Of a stretch of DNA of 64,000 bases, positions 8,945 through 22,400 are shown in pieces. The translations under genes were made by a program, and so were the position numbers. The DNA comes from Acanthochromis polyacanthus. Its lineage: Eukaryota; Chordata; Actinopteri; Pomacentridae. The notes beneath the pieces are model-generated. The model ran no database searches and was not told the DNA's origin. It worked only from the letters and a program-made list of their open reading frames with translations. The stretch lies in contig NC_067120.1 of NCBI RefSeq assembly GCF_021347895.1, forward strand, positions 14,555,361-14,619,360, read 5' to 3'. Position 1 is the first letter of the stretch. Each line of letters starts with the position of its first letter.

Positions 8945-10048
8945 ATTCAATCTGGTCATCAGGGAGGTGGGACAAGAGAAAAATGGCATTTTAGGGGGAA
9001 ACTCCAGACTTATTTGTTATTTTGGTATTTGTTGTTGTTTTGGGTTCCCCCCCCCAAAAAAAAAAAAAAATTGGTCTGTGAACAAGTACATTTCCACAAC
9101 AACTGCATGTTTTAGTATTTTGTACATGGATTATTTGAAATGTGATGGTTGGGATGTAAAATGTCCTCCAATTCTGGAATAACACATAAACACTACAAAC
9201 TCTGCTCTGGCATGTTTTTGTGGGCAAAAATCTCACCCAGATAATTAAAAATTCCTGAAATGGCACATACTCCTTCTTCACATCCATTATCAATGTATTT
9301 TATAGTTTTTTTTATCGGGGTTCTGAACACAGTGTGTACCGCTTTACTTTAAAAGTGGACCAGATGAAGATAAACAGCCTTCCAGTGTCAAAATCTGCAT
9401 ATACATCACTTTACACTGTGAAAGCCAAATGTCCATGTGAAGGAGAGGGATTCATTCATTCATTCATTCATCCATTAGGTCAACCTCAGAGGTCCAAGTC
9501 AGAATATACTAGATGGAGACCTTTACCATGCAGCCGAGTAAGAAAATAATACATCTAGGCAGACAAATAAGAAACTTGGATAACAGTAAAAATATTCAAA
9601 TGTTAAGTTAGTGAAGTAATCAAAACATTTTAAGGACACTTGAAATTAAATAATTCAGTGAAAAAGTAAAATAGGATGAAATTAATCAACCTGAGTTGTC
9701 CTAAAGATAAAAATAAATCAAACTAGAGCTATTCTTGCATATTATTCCAGGTTACAGATTCATAGTGACTTGCAACTGGATTTACCAAATTCTGAAAAAA
9801 CAGCTGTTACCGGCCACATTAAAATGGCAATGAACTAATGTAAGGGGATAAAAACAGAGGCCTTTTCAAATGAATAAAACCCTAAATATAGAGTGATTAA
9901 CAGTGTCCAAGAGTTTAAGAGTCACAGCTGATGGGTGCATGTATGAAATGTCACCATCATTCAAATTTTTTATTTTTTTACAATGCAGTGAGGAACATGT
10001 TTTATTCCTGGAAAACAAATGTTGCTGTTGCTCTTTTTGTAGCAATTT
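8945..10048. other. Intergenic, AT-rich, with an ATTC microsatellite
   Basis: A short (ATTC)n tract at about 9451-9473 and small A or C runs near 9050-9070 are the only notable items. No gene is supported. Confidence 0.6.
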
Positions 10049-10053
10049 GATCT

Positions 10054-10606
10054 TGTCACGACAGGGGTGTGTGGAGAACCCAAGTGCAGACATGACAGAC
10101 AGGCGACCGAGTATAATAAAAAAGGGTTTATTAAATTAAGCTTCTACAAACGGAAAACGAGACTGAAATGGCAAAACGGTAACTAAGGAGTGGTGAACGG
10201 TAGGGCTACAAACAGATACGCACACATGGGGGAACAAGAGACTAAAGCGAAAACCAACTGTAAGTCTAAACAAACTACAGAGTCCAACAGGGGTAAATCC
10301 ACAAGCGAAGGAGTCCAAAAACTGATGAATCCAGAGAAGGGAAGCAGGGGAGTGGAGACCAAAACAGCATATGTGTGTGTAACAATGAGCCAGCGAAGAG
10401 CTGAGGGAAAGGCAGGGCTTAAATAGCAGGGAAGGGGACCAGGTGAGATGAGTTGAACTGATTGCAGCAGCTGAGGCTAATCAATTGACAAGGTGCAACA
10501 GACAGGGGGCGAGCGACCAGGAGAGAGAAACAGAAGAGGAAGACAACAGACAAAGGGAGCCAAAGAAACAGAACAACAAAAGGGAGACTGGGGCAGAATC
10601 CTCACA
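10054..10606 (-). mobile_element. Solo LTR of an LTR retrotransposon
   Basis: On the minus strand it runs from TGTGAGGATTCTGC to CCTGTCGTGACA, so it has the TG...CA ends of an LTR, and it is flanked by an exact 5-bp TSD GATCT (10049-10053 and 10607-10611). Minus-strand TATTTAAG (about 10420) fits a TATA box and AATAAA (about 10130) fits a polyadenylation signal. No internal retroviral region is adjacent, so it is a solo LTR left by recombination. The clade is not assigned (Gypsy-like is possible). Confidence 0.82.
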
Positions 10607-10611
10607 GATCT

Positions 10612-12299
10612 TCAGTTTGAACACATGATGTTTAATCACCAGCAGCATTAATTTTCTTTGTGCATGTCGGAACATCCCAGTTCTGTTCTTCCTAAAAATG
10701 TTTGTGTGTTACAGTCATGACTCATCGTATTGTAGGTGGATTTGATTATGACTTAAAACAAAACTGCTAAACAGTTTCTACCATAAAATGGGCCAATAAC
10801 GAACACTTAATCTACTGAGTGAAAACACTGCAGCCCCTCACTGAGCTGCAAAGAAATGCAGTTAAACTTAAATGAAGTTGTTCCTGATCTCACCCCCCCA
10901 GACACCCTGAATGACTCCTGTAAGGCCCATGAACTGAACGCAGCCACATTATCAACTCCTGAGCGAAGCAGACGACAGAGCTGAGCGTTATGAGGCCGAG
11001 CTGCCACACAAAGACTGTTGCCTTTGTTGCCGAGACTCCTTAAAGCACCAGATGAGAACAATGATCCTTAGTTTTTCTTCCTCTCTCTACAGCATTCTTT
11101 TCTTTCTGTGGTCTCGACATGTGACATGGATAAAAAGCCTATTCTGACTTGTGAGTAAGAGGTTAATCTTTCATAATCTTAAAGCCATTTTATCTCTCAG
11201 ACAAAACTGCACTTTCTTACTTGCGTTGACTGGAATGAGGAGAGAGGAGTTGTCTGGAAATTAGAGATATTTCTATTAGTATGCATAATTTCAATTTGAC
11301 ACTTTAATACCCAGACTTCACTTTTCTTCTCAGATCCACATTTACATTTTCAACTCTTTGGAAACTTCAGTAACACTCAGTGCCCTGTCCTTCACAACAG
11401 AGATGTAGTAAAGTGTTTAATTAACGGGTTTCTCATTTGCATTCTTCATTTGCATTTCATATGTTTTCAGTTTTCATAAGTGTAATGCACCAATTATTTT
11501 GAAAGTAATATCTTTTCTTTAGGCTTTGCTGTGTAGATTTTTGGCAAATATTCACACTAAGAATGTTTTAATCCAAGAACAGATCCATTATTAATACTTT
11601 TTGACCTTGAAAAAAGTAGAATTGAAAACATCTTCAGGTTTACGTTTGTACTTCTTCTGTAAGTTTCAACCACATAATGAAGCCTTCATTTCAAAGACAA
11701 CTTCGCTCAATAAGCTGTTGCAACCTTTTAAGCACAAAAGCTGCAGAAAAGGTATTGTTAAGTGGACCTTGAGTAGGAACTTTTTGGTCATATCTACCAT
11801 TATTGTAGAATTCCATAACTATAAATGAGCTGCCAAATAACATGTTTAAATTACCAGACTGTAAATAATAAGAATGAGCTGACCTGTTATCGGACTCAAA
11901 GAGAAAAAAATGGGATAAATGGGTTACCTGGTGGATTATGAGTAACTGGTGAAAGTGAGAATGTTATAATCCTACTTAAACAGGAGAGAGTAAACTGTTT
12001 TTAGCCTTTTTCACATTATTTATGTCCTTTTACAGCTAAATTCATGACAATAATCCAACAAAGCAACACCATGTTTGGCAAAGATTCCACCCAATTCCCA
12101 AATTGTCCTTTAAAATGAATCCCTTAGATCGAATGCTTGTTTATTTGCTCTTAGCTTTGAATGAATGTCAGGTTAACAATAATACCAGACAATCAAGGGT
12201 AATGTAACTTAAAAGAAAAAAAATAATCATTTTATTTTTTGGAATAAAGAAAATTAACAAGAAGATAAAAACAGAACAAGGGAAAGATAAAAAGGCAAA
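10612..12299. other. Intergenic, AT-rich
   Basis: I find no gene or repeat that I can support. A small (TATC)n tract begins at its right end, near 12301. Confidence 0.55.
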
Positions 12300-13404
12300 A
12301 TATCTATCTATCTAGCTATCTATAGTTTTGTGAACAAAAACAGCACAACAGTGTCTTACAGTGAAAACCTTTATTAAGTGTTAATATATTCTTAAAGGAA
12401 TCTCTTTAATTGTTGTAAGTTAACTTCCTTCTCCATATTTGCTAATGAATATCTACAGAAGATGTATTTACACGGGAACATATCCACACGTGAGGCTGGG
12501 ACAGGCCTTACTGATTCATTATCACTTGAGTGTATCACTCAGGCACACCAGTCACTCTCCATTCCACTCCCACTGCATCGTGTTACCCTGTATGTCCCAA
12601 CGAAACAAAGAGAGAAAGGGCGTCAAAGAGAGAGAGAAACAGAAAGAGACAAAGACGCACAGATTTAGCTACACAACAGGACGATTGCGTGTGAGGCTGG
12701 GATATTCGTTCACGAGCCCGGCAGACTATTGCACGCAACGCATTCACGCCGACACTCGCCTATGTGCATGCACGCACTCCCTAAACGCGCACGTCACACT
12801 CACACGGCAGCTAAGAGTCCTGCAGGAGTCAGTCCTAATAGCCACCATCACAGTGTAAATACACAAACTAGAAAATAGATTTCTTCTCAAACTGAAGCGC
12901 TGTGCAAAGTTAGCTAGCAGGGCGTTGAATGGTTTTAGGTAAAATTCCTAGAACATCTTAAATATTCACTGTACATACTTTGTTATACAAGTTTAGTCTC
13001 TTTTTGGATGATAATATTCTTATAAAACAGTCTTAAATATCTTTTTTTTTCTAGTAAATTAAGGGGAACAAAGGGGCATATGAGCAACAGAGGAAACGGA
13101 AACTTTCATATCTTTAAACACAATAGATTTACATCAACCAGATATTATCTGAAAATGATAAGATTCTTTTTTTTTCTTTGCACAAATAAAACATGATACG
13201 CATTCTGACGGTGACACACACAGCTAAGTGTTAACATAGTTTAATACTTGTAATTACAGAATTTAATCATGTTTTTTTTTTAATGTTCAGTACGTGAATG
13301 TTTGTGTACAAGTTTGTGTGTAGTGAGCTGGCGCGAGTGAGTGTGTGTGTGTGTGTGTTATCTGTGCTCGCACTGCAAGTGTACAATGTCAACCCTGTGT
13401 CTTG
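12300..13404 (-). other. Possible 3' UTR of LHFPL3
   Basis: This follows the candidate stop codon at 13405-13407 on the minus strand. It has a (GT)n tract near 13340 and an AATAAA (minus strand) near 12370. It lacks recognisable transposons. It depends entirely on the tentative last exon. Confidence 0.3.
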
Positions 13405-13469
13405 TCAGGTAGGTAGTGGGTAGTCCGCATACTTCTCATCAGAGAAACAGTCTCTGCCCCTGCCATGGT
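13405..13469 (-). CDS. lhfpl3: Candidate LHFPL3 last coding exon
   Basis: The family needs a small phase-1 terminal exon after ESK. Here CTGCATAG|ACCATG, with a CTGAC branch-point-like motif about 25 nt upstream, would continue the frame with D plus [20 protein letters not shown] and a TGA at 13407-13405. A competing, stronger-looking acceptor (CTCCCTGCAG, near 13550) gives a different tail of 37 residues in another frame. Neither resembles the human ending, so this is inferred from phase and signals alone. Confidence 0.35.
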
Positions 13470-16400
13470 CTATGCAGTGTTGTGCAAGGGTCAGACACAT
13501 GAGGACAGAAGTGCATCGGGCTCCGTCTAAGTGCTGGGGAGGATGTAGGGGCTGCAGGGAGGATGGATGGACTGGAAAATGTTACACTGGGCTGTTGGCA
13601 GGTAGATGTGAACGGCAGGCTGGCTGGTTCAGTAGTATTTCTCTCCCCCACAGACCTCGACTGCCTCCCTCCTGTAAGCTGATGTTGAAGGACTTGTACT
13701 TTATGAAAACAGACACATGGAAATTCAAGAACCTGGAAGAAAGAAAGAAGAGATGTTTCTATGTGCTACAAGTGATGGCAAGTAACTTCTAGATAAGATA
13801 GACTAGAACAGTGTCAAACATGCGGCCTGTGGGCCAAAACTGGCCCTCCAGAGGGTCCAATCCGGCCTGTGGGATGACTTTGTAAAATGTAAAAATTACA
13901 GAGAAGACATTAACTGCAATTTCAAAATTTGTAAAAGTGTAAATTCAAAACAATTTCTAGACCATGATGAGCTGTTTTGATCATAAAGTAAAATTCTTGA
14001 TTGTTCATTGTTCTTTCGCCATTTTATGCCTCATTTTTGTAATATTATAGCATAGTACAAAAGTATAAAACTAACAGGCTCAACTTCATATCTCTGGTTT
14101 CCTTACAATATTAACTCTAAAGGCCTCTTTGTGGTCCTGTGTTACATTGTTAAAACCCCATATATAAATTAGTTGTGGGACGTGATTAAAAAAAAAGGTA
14201 TCTAATTAATCACAGGCTTTGTAATTAAGTAATCTCAATTAATCACATTTTTGTCAAATAGCAGTATTTGTCACAAGACATAAAGTTTTTCAATTCAAAT
14301 AAATTTTGGTTGGCAGATGAATCAATGAATAGACAAATACGTGTTTATAATTTTAAATGTATAATATTTGAAAATGGGACACAGAAAAAAGTGAGGAATG
14401 CAGTTTTAAGAGTTTTTTAGGTGAGAATACTGTTGTTTAAAATTTTGATATGGGGTTGATATTTCTTATCTTCTTCATGGCTGGCAAATAGACTTTAGGT
14501 TCATTACCGCCACCTACAGGGCTGGAGTGTGCATCAGTGTTACCAACACGCCAGATATGGAACTGAGAAAGATGTGATTAAATGTGTACATACATTGTCC
14601 TTCTTTGTCCTTACTTACCTAAAGATTTGGTTAGGCATTCCCTCCCTCTGCATAAACAGAAGCAGAGTGAAAAACATCAGACACATCTAAAACATACATA
14701 GCACATGCACTATTAACAGAGACAAGCTGTACTACTCACAAACACCAGCAGATGGCACCAGGGATTAACGACCACTTAAAGACTGCTGTTACTCAGCTCT
14801 AATGAATTATTCATAAATGACACATTCTCCAGAGCTCTAAACTAAGGAGTGGTACATCATCAAGCTGTGCAGTGAGGCTATTTATTGACTGATAATCCCA
14901 TTGAAGTCCTCCCTTCTCTGACTTTCTTTCATCTTGCCTCATATTTGCCACGTGAAGGTCAACACAGATTGGCATTACACGTGTGTTAGTTTCACGAGAA
15001 GCACATCAATCTGAGGAATCAACAGTCATTCTTTCCGAGTCCCCTGTGCCCCTTAACATGCCTTTGCTTTCACTTGTTCACCTCTCTTTAGTGGTTTGTT
15101 GGTTGCCCATGCCTGTCTGGTTCCATTACAAACTACAGGGCATGGACATACTAATCCCATTTCCCACAGGGGCATACACCTGGGCTGAGGCTTTATCACA
15201 CTACATCACTGGGGAAAACTGTTAGAGTGATGCAGAATTACATACAGTATGCATGGTTACCAGCGCAAGCCAGGCCAGGCCACTTCTATGACTAAATCAT
15301 CTCAACTACTGACTGTATGAGGAATATTGATGGGAAAAGTGAGGTTTTATGATAAGGTTTTCCTACTGTTCTTGAATTATTACACAGTTATAGAGCAGGA
15401 GAGATGCAGCAGACGTGTGACTTGCACAACAGATTTATTTTGGAATGTATCCTCACTGTGTTTTGACCAAACATACGTCATTTGTCAGTGGAAAGCTTCA
15501 TCCTTCTGCCTCTGTGAAGTGGTAATAGCCACAAAACAGATTCAGTTCACACTATTTCTGTTATCGTCCTATTTTGGGAGAGACTGATTATTTAAAATGG
15601 AAAACCATTTTATTTTAATTATGTAATTTATGGGATGTAGGCAAAACAGGGGGGCGCTCAATAAGGGGTTAAAATGGATGCTCATTTACGTTTCAAACTA
15701 ATTATCTAAAAGAAGGATCCTGCCGTTCCCTTAATTATATTCAAATTGTAGCTACTGCGTTCTAAATTTAGCGTTGCTTTTTCAGAGGCTGCATCAAAAG
15801 CTCATTACTTCAAACCCTTGGCTTCTGTTGGTCATAAATACAAGAGCGCAATGAATGCGATCTGTTTATGGATTGAGCTCATCTAATCTATTTCCCAGAC
15901 TAGTTTAACACTCTATTAATGAGTGTGCATTTTCTGTTTTCACTCCGGTGGAAGGCACACATGGGGTGCGATTAATCAAGAGTCAGATCTTGAAGCAAGC
16001 TTTAACATTTTCATTTTTTGCTCCAAGTGTATGTTTTTGCCAGCCTCCTACAACACAAACTGCATTAAGAGTTCCACATTAACATTAATTACCCAATATA
16101 AGTTTTAAAATGAGTGGAGATTGAGGCGAATCAGTGCCCAGTTCGAGAAACATTTACTGGAATATTTATGGGAGAAATATTTTGATCTATAATAATCCTT
16201 AAAAACTTGCATTTGGCCAGAAATTTTGCCTAATGGTTAACCCTCATGTTGTCCTGGGGGTCAAAATTGACTCGCTTTAAAGTTTGAAAGTGTGGAAAAA
16301 AATATACTTTTTCACAGGGAAACTTCTGATGTTGACATTTTCAACATTTTGGGGAAATCTTTGAACATTTTTTGGTGGAAAAAATAAATGTTAAAAATGT

Positions 16401-19400
16401 TTCTGAAGAACATTCACAAAAAAAATGATTTTTTTTAATGTTCTTAAAGAAAATATTAGAAGTTTTACAAATATATATGTAATCACTTTAGATATTTTTA
16501 GGATTTTTATTGGACAATTTTTACTCTTTTTAAAAAATATTTACAAGAATTTATTTTCTTCCTGAAGGTTTTGCAAATTTTCAGAAATTTGGGGAATTTT
16601 CGATTTTTTTTCAGACAAGGAAACAATATTTTTTGGTGCCCGTAAATGAGGACAACAGGAGGGTTAAAGAAGCTTAGAGAAATTCTGTTTTCTTGAGTAA
16701 GAAATGGCTCTAAAGCTGGTTCTAAATGTCAGGCACAGGTGTTGAGAGTTAGTTTCCTCAAAGCAGATCGATAAAATATCACATATTATCAGATTAGATA
16801 GCGCATCCTCACCCTTGCTTTCAGCCAACAGCTCCTCTGACATGAGTCCATCCTGCCGGTTCCCGAGGACGAAGGCCAGGAAGGAGAGGATGAGGGCGTC
16901 CAGGATGCCCATGATAGCCAAGATGTAAGCCCAGCGCACGGAGCAGGCGCCCAGGCTGTATTTGTCTGTCTGCTCTCCACACATCCGCCGGACCTCGTCG
17001 CTATCCCAGCCGTCGGGGTAGATCATACACCCCAGCACCAGACACACACCTGGTGGGAGGCAGACAGGGGCAAAACGGGTTAAAGAGAAGTGGCAACATC
17101 AGGGGATAAGGAGGCAGAGAGGTAGGAACAAAAATGAGTTTTACAGAAACGGACAGTGTGACAAATGAGCTCAGGGATATTTTGTGAGGAAATGAGTGAA
17201 AAAGAAAAGGCTGGATCATTTTAAGTGCTTTAAACCCCCCTCCCATATATTCTACTCTCTGGAGAATTGGCTGTGTTTATGTGTTATTGCATTTATAACA
17301 TTGATTTTCATTCCCTCCCTTAGGCGGGCAATAAGTGTCTAGACACAATGTGTGCCAGTGGAAGAGGAAAAAAAGCAGCAGTAAACAACGACTGCAGCCA
17401 GACACAGCTGCAGTAAGAGATTTACAGTGTAGTGGCTGCTCTCAAATGTCCTCAATGTCCCGTTTTCTGCACAAAGTTATGGACTTATTTGTCCTCTTGG
17501 ATTTTAAAGCAGTGGTAATATTAGACGAGCTCCTCAATCTTTGCCCAAAGGGTAAAAACTTTCATCTTAATTTTGGCTTTCTCTCATTTCGAGTATAAAA
17601 GACATTCTCCTCTAAGGTAATGCTGCGGCAGAACAGCACAAGAAAATCGCAAGGCCGTGCCCTTCTTTCCTTCTTTCCTTCTTTCTTAGTTTTTGCCCAA
17701 AGGGTGAAATGTCTCCCATCCTCCATTTGAATGAGGTTCTCCTCTGAGGTGGTGCTGCAACAGAACAGCAAAAGACCTGGAAAAAGAAGCTGACTGCACA
17801 GTTATCCGGAGCGCATTGCACATTAATAATAAAACAGACTCCCCACTTCTTTATCCCCCAAAAGCTTAGTTGCTTTCAGTGTTTTGTCCTTGAGTGCTGT
17901 TTGCTTGAGCATTAAAATTTAGACTTTTGAACATATGCAATCTGCATTTTTAAGAAGCCGCACGCTGCTTATATGTGTGCATCTTTTAAATACAAATTTA
18001 CGTATGCATAACTTATCGGCCATCGCATTTTTTTTGTAGTTCCTCTTGGGTTTCTCTACAGTCTTACGAGCAAAAGAAGTGAGAACAATGTAGTTTCTTC
18101 TCATATGCAAACACCAGCTGCTCTCATGTATGCATCACAGCACAGAACCGCTGCAGTTTCTTATAGTAAGACTGCGGCTTCAATCGCGGTGTTACCTCCT
18201 GAGACATTTCCAGGATTGTTAAGAGATTCTTCAATGGGAGAAAGTGAGTAAAATGGAAATTACAGAGCCACACATGCTGCAGACAAACAGCATACCTAAC
18301 AGAGGACAGGCTCCTCTTTTACCTCCCCCTGGCTCTAACTGTCAAAGCAAATTCACATGCACCTAGTGGTTCAGAGAGCAAAGACTCTGGTCGTTGTTCA
18401 GACTCAGCTGGACGCCCAGGAGCTCTGCAAGAAACTACTGTTACAGACTTGTTTGTAAGAAAAACAATCGGTTAATAGCTATATGAGCAAACAATAGACT
18501 ATTAATCAACAGATATCAGGCCTGCACCGTAGCAGCAACAGCAGTTGTACGACAACCTTGGTTTTTATGAATGAATGGAGTTTATCTCTTTTGATTTCTC
18601 CAGGCAGTAACGCTGAATCAAATGACAAGCCCTTTTCACGCAAGGAGGACTCAACTTGGACTTGACAGGCTGTGGGCTGCGCTGCAACCTGTGTCACTCA
18701 TCCCACCCTAGTGCTATATGTTACAGCATCACTGTCTGTCAGACGTCCTCTGGAGACTGGGATGTGATTCAGCTGCTTAGTCAGTGTCACCGAGGCCGTC
18801 ATGTACATTAGGACCAGTGAGAGGACTGTTGTTATGAATGCACAGCAGCCAATGAACTGCTCCACTTCTACTCGCATCACATAAAAGCAAACCTCCACAA
18901 TCCGTCTGCCTGTCCGTCTCCTCTGCTGAGAAGTGACATCACGAATGCACCGACAAAGATGGTAGTAGTCCGCGGTGACGGAGGCTGGAGAGCAAACACT
19001 GCCTGGACAACAAATTGTCAGAATGCTGCAGTGTTGAGGAAGTATGTACAACATTTAATCTTCAATCTTTAATCAAAGTCTGTTGACCTTTTCAGGTTTT
19101 TTAGCAGTGCAGGGTGTTGGACAAACAGCTAATACGACAAGAGTTGTGCTCTGATACCTTGGAGGGAGAGTTTGTTGCAGTGAGTGTAGAAGAAAGAGAG
19201 AAAAGGCTGATTGTGAATGTCTTTGGCTTTAAACTGAATGTTAGACTCTGTCCACCGTAGCTGCAGATACAGGTGATAATTCTATGTGAGTTCATCCTGA
19301 TGAAGCACTGCATTCCAACTGTCTTTTGAAAAACAAAAGATTTCAGCAGCTTGAAATTCCCTGAGACCAAAATAAGCATTCCTATTTTTACACTTTATCC

Positions 19401-22400
19401 CTTGGAAATATCCACATAATCAAATCAGAGCAGATGGAGTGTGAGGACTTGATTTCATAGCAGTGAGAACATTCACATGTTCAGACTTGGGCGCAAAAAG
19501 GCTTCATTCAGCGATGCTGCCTGGAGAAAGCGAAAACTAATTTAGTATGAATTTGATATCAAGCAAAAACAGAACCAAACAAACAAACGAAAACAACATG
19601 ATTGCAGAAATGATTTAGATTTTTGTCCTGAGTTGGCACGAAAACGTTAAAATAATCCATCAGCTGTCGTCCTATCTGGAAGCTGCCGGTGTGGATTCTG
19701 GTTTGCTCCCTTATTGGGGATTTGGGAAACAGGCAATAATGAATAGAGGTGCATTGATGTGTAAATAATTTTTTCACCTTGGAACAAAAATGTGTGATTG
19801 TGCTCCTCCTAGCTGCATAAATACTTTTTATATCGTGGGAGCTTATGTACAACACCGGCTGAGCAGAGGGAGTGCCATGGAAGACCAAGTTATGTTTGAT
19901 ATTTCACTAGTCGGTAGATATTACTATTCTTTCTCTCCCTTATGACACGTTTACCACAAAGGCAACATGAGCTTTTTCTTATCCTTCTGGGTGTCTCCTG
20001 CATGGCTTCGGCTCGATTCAACGCAATCATGAATATTACATAGAGGCTCAGGAGGCGAGAGAAGAGCTTCACAGAGCTCTGGGGCCGGTGAGAGAGGAGG
20101 AGAAAGAGGATGAGGGTGCAGGAAAAAGACAAACGCTGATAGCGTCAGGGGAGGGAGAGCGAAGGAGAACAAGAGGTTCACGAGCGGTAAAATATCCGTC
20201 ACGGTCGCTACTGAACACTATCTACTCCGCCTGCCTCTGCAGATAAACATCTCGGAGGGATGCACTGGCCGGGATTATACCAACAGAGGGTGCCACATAT
20301 GCCACGCTTGTTTCCAGAAACAGCTTGTGGTAAGAGGACGAGCACATGTCCCCTGCATACACTGTAGCAGAAAGCCCGGAGTCAACTAATCCATAACCAC
20401 ACAGCACAACACAACACAAGCGAACAGGCCCATCCAGCACAGCTCCACTTATCTAATGTTATTTTTCTGCTCTGATTTTCCGCTTCAGGTTTTTACACTT
20501 TGAGAGAGCACAAAGGTAAAGGTGGTTTGCCCCATATAGCAGCTTTTAATCTCAACCCCCCTGTCGTCCTCATTTATGGGCATCAAAAAATATTGTTTCT
20601 TTGTCTGAAAAAAAAATCCAAAAATTCTGCAAAAAATTCACCAAATTTGAGAAAATTTGCAAAACCTTTAGGAAGAAAATTCCAATAATTCCTTGAAAGT
20701 TTCCCTTAAAAGTTTTATTTTAAAAAAATCCCCCAAATGTGGCAAGAGAATTCTTGTATATATTTTTAAAAAATGAGTAAAAATCGTCCAGAAAAATCCT
20801 AAAAATATCTAAAATGATCACATATATCAGTAAAACTTCTAATATTTTCTCTAGGAACATTCACCAAAAAAAAATCAACCAAAATGCAGCGAAATTCGCT
20901 GCATTTTGGTTGATTTTTTTTTTGGTGAATGTTCTTAAGAAACATTTTTAACATTTCTTTTTTCCCCAAAAAAATGTTCAAAGATTTCCCAAAAATGTGG
21001 ACATCAGAAGTTTCACTGTGAACATATTTTCCCCCCACATTTTCAAACTTGTGTCAATTCTGACCTGCAGGACGACACAAAGTTTAAGTGGGTTCTCATT
21101 TACACACAGATGTAGGTGAAGCTGTCATGCAAGATGCTCAAATGCAATCAGGAGCAACTTAAAGGTTAGATATTTTGCCCACGGACGCTTCAGGTCAAAC
21201 TGCCAGCTCTGCCTATAGTGAACAACCTGCTCTACCACCTGAGTAGTCTTGCTTAGCCTGTCCATTAGCCTTCGTCCATTCTTTGCAACACAATGGTCTG
21301 GATGCACCTCACTATCATTCTACATAGGTGTAAACAATACACTCTGCCTGGTTTTATTTACTTGTAATAAAACCTAAGCTAAGCGAAGATGCAGCTGCAG
21401 TGTTTCCTCAAAGTAGTGATGTGTGGAAGGGTTTCGATGGAACATTTGCATGCAAAGACCTGTCATTAAAATGAATAATCCACTAAAATAATAAAAAAAA
21501 ATAAAAATAGCAGGGCTGCCTCAGTGCACAATCTAAATCCTCAGCAAAACTTCACATTTTCAGTGTGGTAGGTTGCTGCCCGGAGCTTGTTGTTGTTGTT
21601 TGTTTTTTTTCCTAGATTCTCTCTGGGAAGGAGAGGATAAAGCCAGCAGACATGAGTGGCCAGTAGCAGACTAATACCTGTATTATACGCTGTGAGTCAG
21701 ACTAGCACCTGAGCAACGGCTGCCCCAGGGAGTTTATTAACAACACAAACACACAAAATAAAACACTATGATGTTTTCATCAAGTTTACATGTCAGTCGG
21801 CATTCTTTAAAAATTACTAAGTTTGCACCCAATATACCTTTAATACATGAAACGTTTGATCATAACAGATTCTGTCCAAGTCAAACCTCTCTAATGCAGA
21901 CTTCTTGCTTGCCTCAAACATGTAATTCTGGTAAATGTCAGAAACCTGGGAGGGATGCTAATGTCAGCTGAGAGTGAGTCAACCCAAAAGGCGAATACCA
22001 ACACCAAATCACAAAATGAGTTTAACCAAAAAATGGCCTTAATCATTCAATGACAAGAACTTGTAACACAATATAGAATGATGTAGATTCAAGTAATTAT
22101 TCCACTGACTTTGGGTGAAAATATCTGAGCACACGTGTCGTCTGCACATGAACGACCTACTGTTTTGATCACTGAACGAGCAAATGCAAAAATGCCACAT
22201 TCTCACATGGTTCCAATTCCTCCAATGTGAGAATCTGCAGAATCTGCCAGTTCTGAAAAAAATGCTGCATTTGGTTTGTGGACAGCTTAAGAGGAACAAA
22301 AAGAACAATTTTAAGACAATTTTTCTGCACTTTATAGACTAAGCAATCAATCAACCAGTCCAAAAACCTGGCAACACATTCAGTTAACTTACAAATACAT

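Noticed and set aside
10136..10426. Open frames on both strands near 10.2 kb
   Set aside because: They fall entirely inside a solo LTR, which is non-coding.
16664..16812. Read-through extension of LHFPL3 exon 2
   Set aside because: A clear GTGAGG donor follows AGCAAGG; the extension is not family-like and runs into the piggyBac-like element.
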